From NCBI GenBank assembly GCA_003971905.1, contig RSEE01000016.1:620001-684000 (forward strand): a stretch of 64,000 nt of DNA, given 5' to 3'. Both the position numbers and the translations under genes were made by a program. Position 1 is the stretch's first letter, and every line of letters begins with the position of its first letter. This stretch comes from Moniliella sp. 'wahieum' (taxonomy: Eukaryota; Basidiomycota; Moniliellomycetes; Moniliellales; Moniliellaceae). Below the pieces are notes generated by a model. It was given only the letters and a program-made list of their open reading frames with translations, made no database searches and was not told the DNA's origin. Below, piece after piece: positions 59,801-64,000 of this stretch.

Positions 59801-59930
59801 TGGCCTGGCCTGGCGAGTGGCCGGTGACGTAGGATTCGAGGTGGCTCTGGTCCGCCTGCATCCCCTCCCTCCCTCCCCTCCACTCTCTACATGTTCTTTC
59901 GTTTCTGTTTCAAAAACACCGTCCCTTTGA
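53833..59930 (+). CDS. Arrestin-like (ART family) trafficking adaptor
   Basis: Likely alpha-arrestin that links plasma-membrane cargo to Nedd4-type ubiquitin ligases. Start MAAVHPDSDAILATNRRLRS at 53833, then a Pro/Ala/His-rich region and a Glu-Gln repeat (54684-54850). The arrestin-N part reads TTVRYSLGGHIVLRLPHAP, IQSIRVSFSGYSCYYDLVGR, YEIEFDLSVPG and SYRTAFGATFYTLDAVVQYA. A long disordered insert follows; LPFMLTVSVPTHVNTYKPAR and VLTKLGLCSNLPSRTFCF come after and flank an intron (about 57707-57781). Near the end, HKLSVKLVFGFRHHQ, SLVASVPIRFTDPLPTAL and the PY-like LPAYTQLFREDG then EDLPRYPGPP match arrestin C domains and ligase-binding motifs. About a dozen frame breaks; the stop at 59930 is the limit of the last open frame and may be too far right. 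The whole could conceivably be two genes, but no promoter-like gap is seen. Confidence 0.62.
54684..54850 (+). repeat. GAGCAA hexanucleotide repeat coding for Glu-Gln
   Basis: About 25 imperfect GAGCAA/AAGCAA units. In the arrestin-like gene's frame it reads (EQ)n with some KQ, giving a charged polar tract; other frames read as poly-(Arg-Ala) or (Lys-Ser). The frame on entry (54684) differs from that just before, so a slip occurs in or next to the tract. Confidence 0.85.
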
Positions 59931-61100
59931 TTTTATCCCTGTACATGTTCTGCTCCGGTCTTGCTTGGGTGGCTGTGGGCTGCCCATTTCCCTTCCCCTT
60001 CCCCTTTCCATGGTCGGAGAGAGCCGGGAGCGAGGGGGGCAGTGGGGACGCAGCTTGTCCAGCACGTGCCGCCGTCTTCCGCGTATAGTTCGTGTTCGTT
60101 GCCGTTGCCATTGCCGTTTGCCGTTGCCGTACCGTTGCCGTTGCCGTTACCGATGGGCTTGAAGCTCATGCGTCTGTCGAGGCGGGACCCGTTGTGTCTG
60201 TGTGGAGCGGGGGGAGGGGGCTATGTACCTAAAGGAAGAGCAGGAGGCTTCACGCTTCAAGCAGCCCAGACTGCCATATCATGATGGGGTTTGCTCCTAT
60301 GACGTATGAAGAACGCCGACAGACAGAAACAAACGCGGTCCCTGATGGGCAAAGATATTCAAGCTGTAGCGAGCGCTAGCTCAAAATGGCAGGACGGGCA
60401 CTCAGTACTCAAGGTAGTTATGAGTGTGCTTATAGTCTCTCTCGGGTACAATGAGTGTTGGGACCCGCGGTCCCGTACTTAGGCCAAAGCGCCTTATCGA
60501 TTATCATCCTTGGTCCCTTATTTGACCCGAAGCCTCCCCATGTATACTCAGGCTTGTGTAAACGTTGAACCCCGGTCTCCTCTAGGTTAGGCATAACGCT
60601 TAGACCTTAACCACCACCATCGCGATTGCATGGCTCTTGATCACCAGAGGCTCATCACCCAACTCCTTGGGTTCCTCCGGTCTTACAATGAGGCCTAGGA
60701 GGCCCCAAGGCGTGGCAACGCAAGGCACATTTGCAACCAACTGTCAGTAACCGGGTACCTGTGCCTGCTCGGACTGCCATCGTGATCACTGATTATCGAT
60801 TACCCATTCTGCCAACCGCGAAACGGGGAAGAGAAAGACTGAGCCGAGCCGAAGTACTACGACAGTGGCTATGCGTGCGCGTTGGCTCCGCTGAGGACGG
60901 TCCCTTGCGCCCTATTGGGCGCTTTGGGCCTAGGAACTCCAATGCTTCATTGTCTCTGTTTTCCTGGGTCCAAAGACAGGCCAGGGGGTAGAACCTGGCT
61001 GCTTCCTATTGTGCTTTGATGGTGGAGTAGACAGCCCGAGGGTAGCGCTTTTCCGACGAGGTCCCCACACTATTACCTTGCTGTTCCTAAGGTATGGAAG
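59931..61100. other. Noncoding region upstream of tRNA-Gly
   Basis: No protein gene is recognised. CCGTTGCCATTGCCG repeats run at about 60100-60150. GCTTCACGCTTCAAGCAGCC (60247-60266) nearly duplicates 8848-8869. From 60300 on the DNA is AT-richer, with a perfect hairpin GGGACC-CGC-GGTCCC at about 60459-60473. It could contain a decayed retroelement, but I see no target-site duplication or coding remnant. Confidence 0.45.
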
Positions 61101-61195
61101 GCTTCAATGGGTTAGTGGTATACTACATCGTTGCCAGGCACGGCGCTAGTCCGTCTAAGACATCGATGTGACAGGGGTTCGATTCCCTTTGAAGC
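61101..61195 (+). tRNA. tRNA-Gly (anticodon GCC) with intron
   Basis: The 5' acceptor strand GCTTCAA (61101-61107) pairs perfectly with TTGAAGC (61188-61194), followed by A as discriminator. D arm TGGGTTAGTGGTATAC. The anticodon stem CATCG (61126-61130) pairs with CGATG (about 61164-61168); the loop TTGCCA places anticodon GCC at 61133-61135. An intron of about 26 nt (about 61137-61162) sits one base 3' of the anticodon, the usual position. T arm AGGGGTTCGATTCCCTT. A T5 run (61197-61201) fits polymerase III termination. The acceptor and T stems overlap by one base in my alignment, so a one-base error is possible. The acceptor sequence is unlike the common GCG... start of fungal tRNA-Gly. Confidence 0.82.
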
Positions 61196-61685
61196 ATTTT
61201 TATTTCGTCCTTTCCTTGGTCGAGCTAGCCATCTACACTGCAACCATATCATTGACAGTGCTTATGGCTGAAACAAAGAAAAAACGCTGCGCCTAGCCTG
61301 ACTCTTTTCATCCGGCGTGTGTTGCTTGGTAGCGCCAGCCCGTTTAATGAACAGGGGAATCGCCAGGAGATCGGGACCGTATGGTGCCCGCCATCCCTTC
61401 CGATCCTTCCGATGCCATTCCGAAAGTACCCCGCAAAATGCATAATTCTCCCGTAAGAAGCCACGGGTGGCTGTAGCGACTAGGAACGTGTGCGGATGGC
61501 CCGATGGCGAAAGCAAGGGGTGCCTTACAACTTACGGATATGAAGCACTGAGGGTGGTTAGGGTTACCGGTCCCGCCCCCGACTATGCCGACGACGGAGA
61601 AGCCTTCGGTTTCCAGCCCAGCCCAGGCCCTCGCCCTCACCCCCACTCCCCCGCTTTGTGCGTCGCACCTTGGCCGATTGAGACG
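61196..61685. other. Intergenic region tRNA to QPRT gene
   Basis: No gene is recognised; polymerase III terminator at the left edge, QPRT promoter region at the right. Confidence 0.45.
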
Positions 61686-62777
<1,092 letters not shown>

Positions 62778-63336
62778 ACCTTTTTCGAGCTTGGCCTTCT
62801 TTGGATCCTGGGCAAAACGGACTTGACTTGCGTAGTAGAAATTCAAATGAGGGAGGGTGGAAGCAAGGATCCGCTGGAAAGAAAAAGAACTCATGCCGAG
62901 ACCACAGAAACCTAAGCCCTAATTAGGCCTTAAGCCCAGTGGAATGGCGACCTGGGCCCTCGGTATTGCGTTGCATATGAGGTCAATCCTGCTGGTTTCC
63001 AAAGCCATAACGGCCACATTTATTCCCCAATCTCCTATTGAGCTCTCCCTATGGTACGTCGTCTCCGGCGATGGCAGCAGTAGTACCAAGGGTGGGGCAA
63101 AAGATATTAGTATCGAATGCCCTCCCGAGAAAGGGAGGCAGGGAGGCGAGAGCAGACTAAATGGGCAGGTACGATCAGAGGAGAGGAGATATGGAATATG
63201 CAGAGAGAATGCATGGCGGGCCTGAGAGTAGGTTGGAAGGAAGGGAGGGAAAAGATCCCAAGAGCAATGATTGCATCCTTCCCTCCAAACGGAGAACATG
63301 GGGCAATCAAAGTGGGGTTTATTCCGATCCCAGTGT
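62778..63336. other. Convergent intergenic region
   Basis: Tail-to-tail spacer between the QPRT gene (+) and the elongase (-); no gene or repeat of note. Confidence 0.45.
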
Positions 63337-64000
63337 TTACTGCTTGAGAGTCACGCCGTTGGCCTTGGCAGCCACAGGCTTGGGAGCGGTCTTCTTGTAT
63401 GTCTTGCGGTAAAAGGCGATGAAGAGAACGAGGTAAGAAGACAGGATCCCGCACCGGCCCACGCCGCCTGGGGGGCACCGCTGCAGAAACCAAGGTTGGG
63501 CAGGATGGAGTCAAAGTACTTGTTGGCGTAAAAGGTGTAGGTGCAACCGTAGACAAAGAATAGGTCTATAAAGAATTGGGCGATTTGCGACACGGTTACC
63601 GCCTTCTTCCAGGGGCAAGGGATGCGGAGGGTAGAGAGGGCATAGTAGGTGTACATCAGAACGTGCACAGTCAGGTTCAGAGCAATCACAATCCACGACA
63701 CACTCGTCTTGCCCATCAGCTGGCTCCAGCACAGCGCGGCGGTTGCGGCGTGGTGGTAGACATGGAGGAACTGGAGCGGTTTCTTCTTGAGCACGAGGAA
63801 CACCGTGTCGGCCAGCTCCCAGTACTTGAAGTAGTAGTTGACGATGTAGTACGTCTCCAAGTGGGCGGTCCAGGCCTTGGGGGAGCAGACGGCGTAAAAC
63901 AGGCCACCGCGGCGGTAGATGGGCAGAACCTCCTCGAGGATAAGAGCCAGCAAAAGGCCGCTACCGAAGGTGAGGAGGATGTTGTGAATGAGGAAGATGG
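63337..64000 (-). CDS. Very-long-chain fatty acid elongase, ELO family (5' end beyond window)
   Basis: ER condensing enzyme adding two-carbon units to long acyl-CoA for sphingolipids. The visible part begins IFLIHNILLTFGSGLLLALI, then LEEVLPIYRRGGLFYAVCSP, LETYYIVNYYFKYWELADTV, FLVLKKKPLQFLHVYHHAAT (histidine box HVYHH), WSQLMGKTSVSWIVIALNLT, VHVLMYTYYALS and FFIDLFFVYGCTYTFYANKY. A break at about 63448 separates AAWAGAG from GILSSYLVLFIAFYRKTYKK; the C terminus is PVAAKANGVTLKQ with TAA at 63337-63339, ending in lysine-rich ER-retrieval-like sequence. The closest yeast relatives by motif are Fen1/Sur4. The start lies to the right of the window. Confidence 0.94.

Noticed and set aside
60555..60615. 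tRNA-like segment on the minus strand (GGTTAAGG near GGGGTTCAA)
   Set aside because: No acceptor stem and no consistent anticodon arm can be folded; resemblance limited to two short boxes.

Overview
The window is nuclear DNA of a GC-rich filamentous or yeast-like fungus, most likely a basidiomycete and plausibly of the smut group (Ustilaginomycotina); the genus cannot be named from the sequence. Reasons: short GT-AG introns of about 50-150 nt, kinesin-1 heavy chain with the IAK tail, Rac GTPase, NVJ2-type SMP protein, MSB1/Mug8 protein, fungal TOM7 and SEC61 beta, fungal exo-beta-1,3-glucanase and nuclear-encoded complex I.

A fact about the data dominates the reading. Almost every conserved gene is broken by one or more 1-4 nt insertions or deletions, including histone H2B, Rac, kinesin and RPS0. 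The breaks have both signs, share no common slippery motif and often fall in short homopolymers, so they are best read as consensus errors of a long-read assembly. Gene coordinates below therefore span the whole gene across those breaks.

Layout, left to right: H2B (partial, +), kinesin-1 heavy chain (+), MSB1/Mug8 protein (-), a gene-poor AT-richer stretch of about 4 kb, Rac GTPase (+), NVJ2-like lipid-transfer protein (+), mitochondrial ribosomal protein uL1m (-), phospholipase D (-), complex I 23 kDa subunit (+), a double-length RanGAP (+), formyltetrahydrofolate deformylase (-), ribosomal protein S0/uS2 (+), a noncoding stretch of about 2 kb, exo-beta-1,3-glucanase (+), RNA polymerase III RPC8 (-), SEC61 beta (-), TOM7 (+), RNA polymerase III RPC5 (-), the CORVET subunit VPS8 (-), TFIID subunit TAF7 (+), an F-box protein (+), an arrestin-like trafficking adaptor (+), a tRNA-Gly with an intron, quinolinate phosphoribosyltransferase (+) and a fatty-acid elongase cut by the right edge (-).

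These are mainly housekeeping genes with no metabolic cluster or obvious mobile island. Small functional groupings do appear: two RNA polymerase III subunits 2 kb apart with a shared 14-nt upstream motif, and membrane trafficking or contact-site genes (NVJ2, PLD, VPS8, arrestin, SEC61B, TOM7). The most unusual items are the tandemly fused RanGAP, poly-C tracts placed about 10 nt after the 5' splice site in four introns, and short repeated elements scattered through intergenic DNA.
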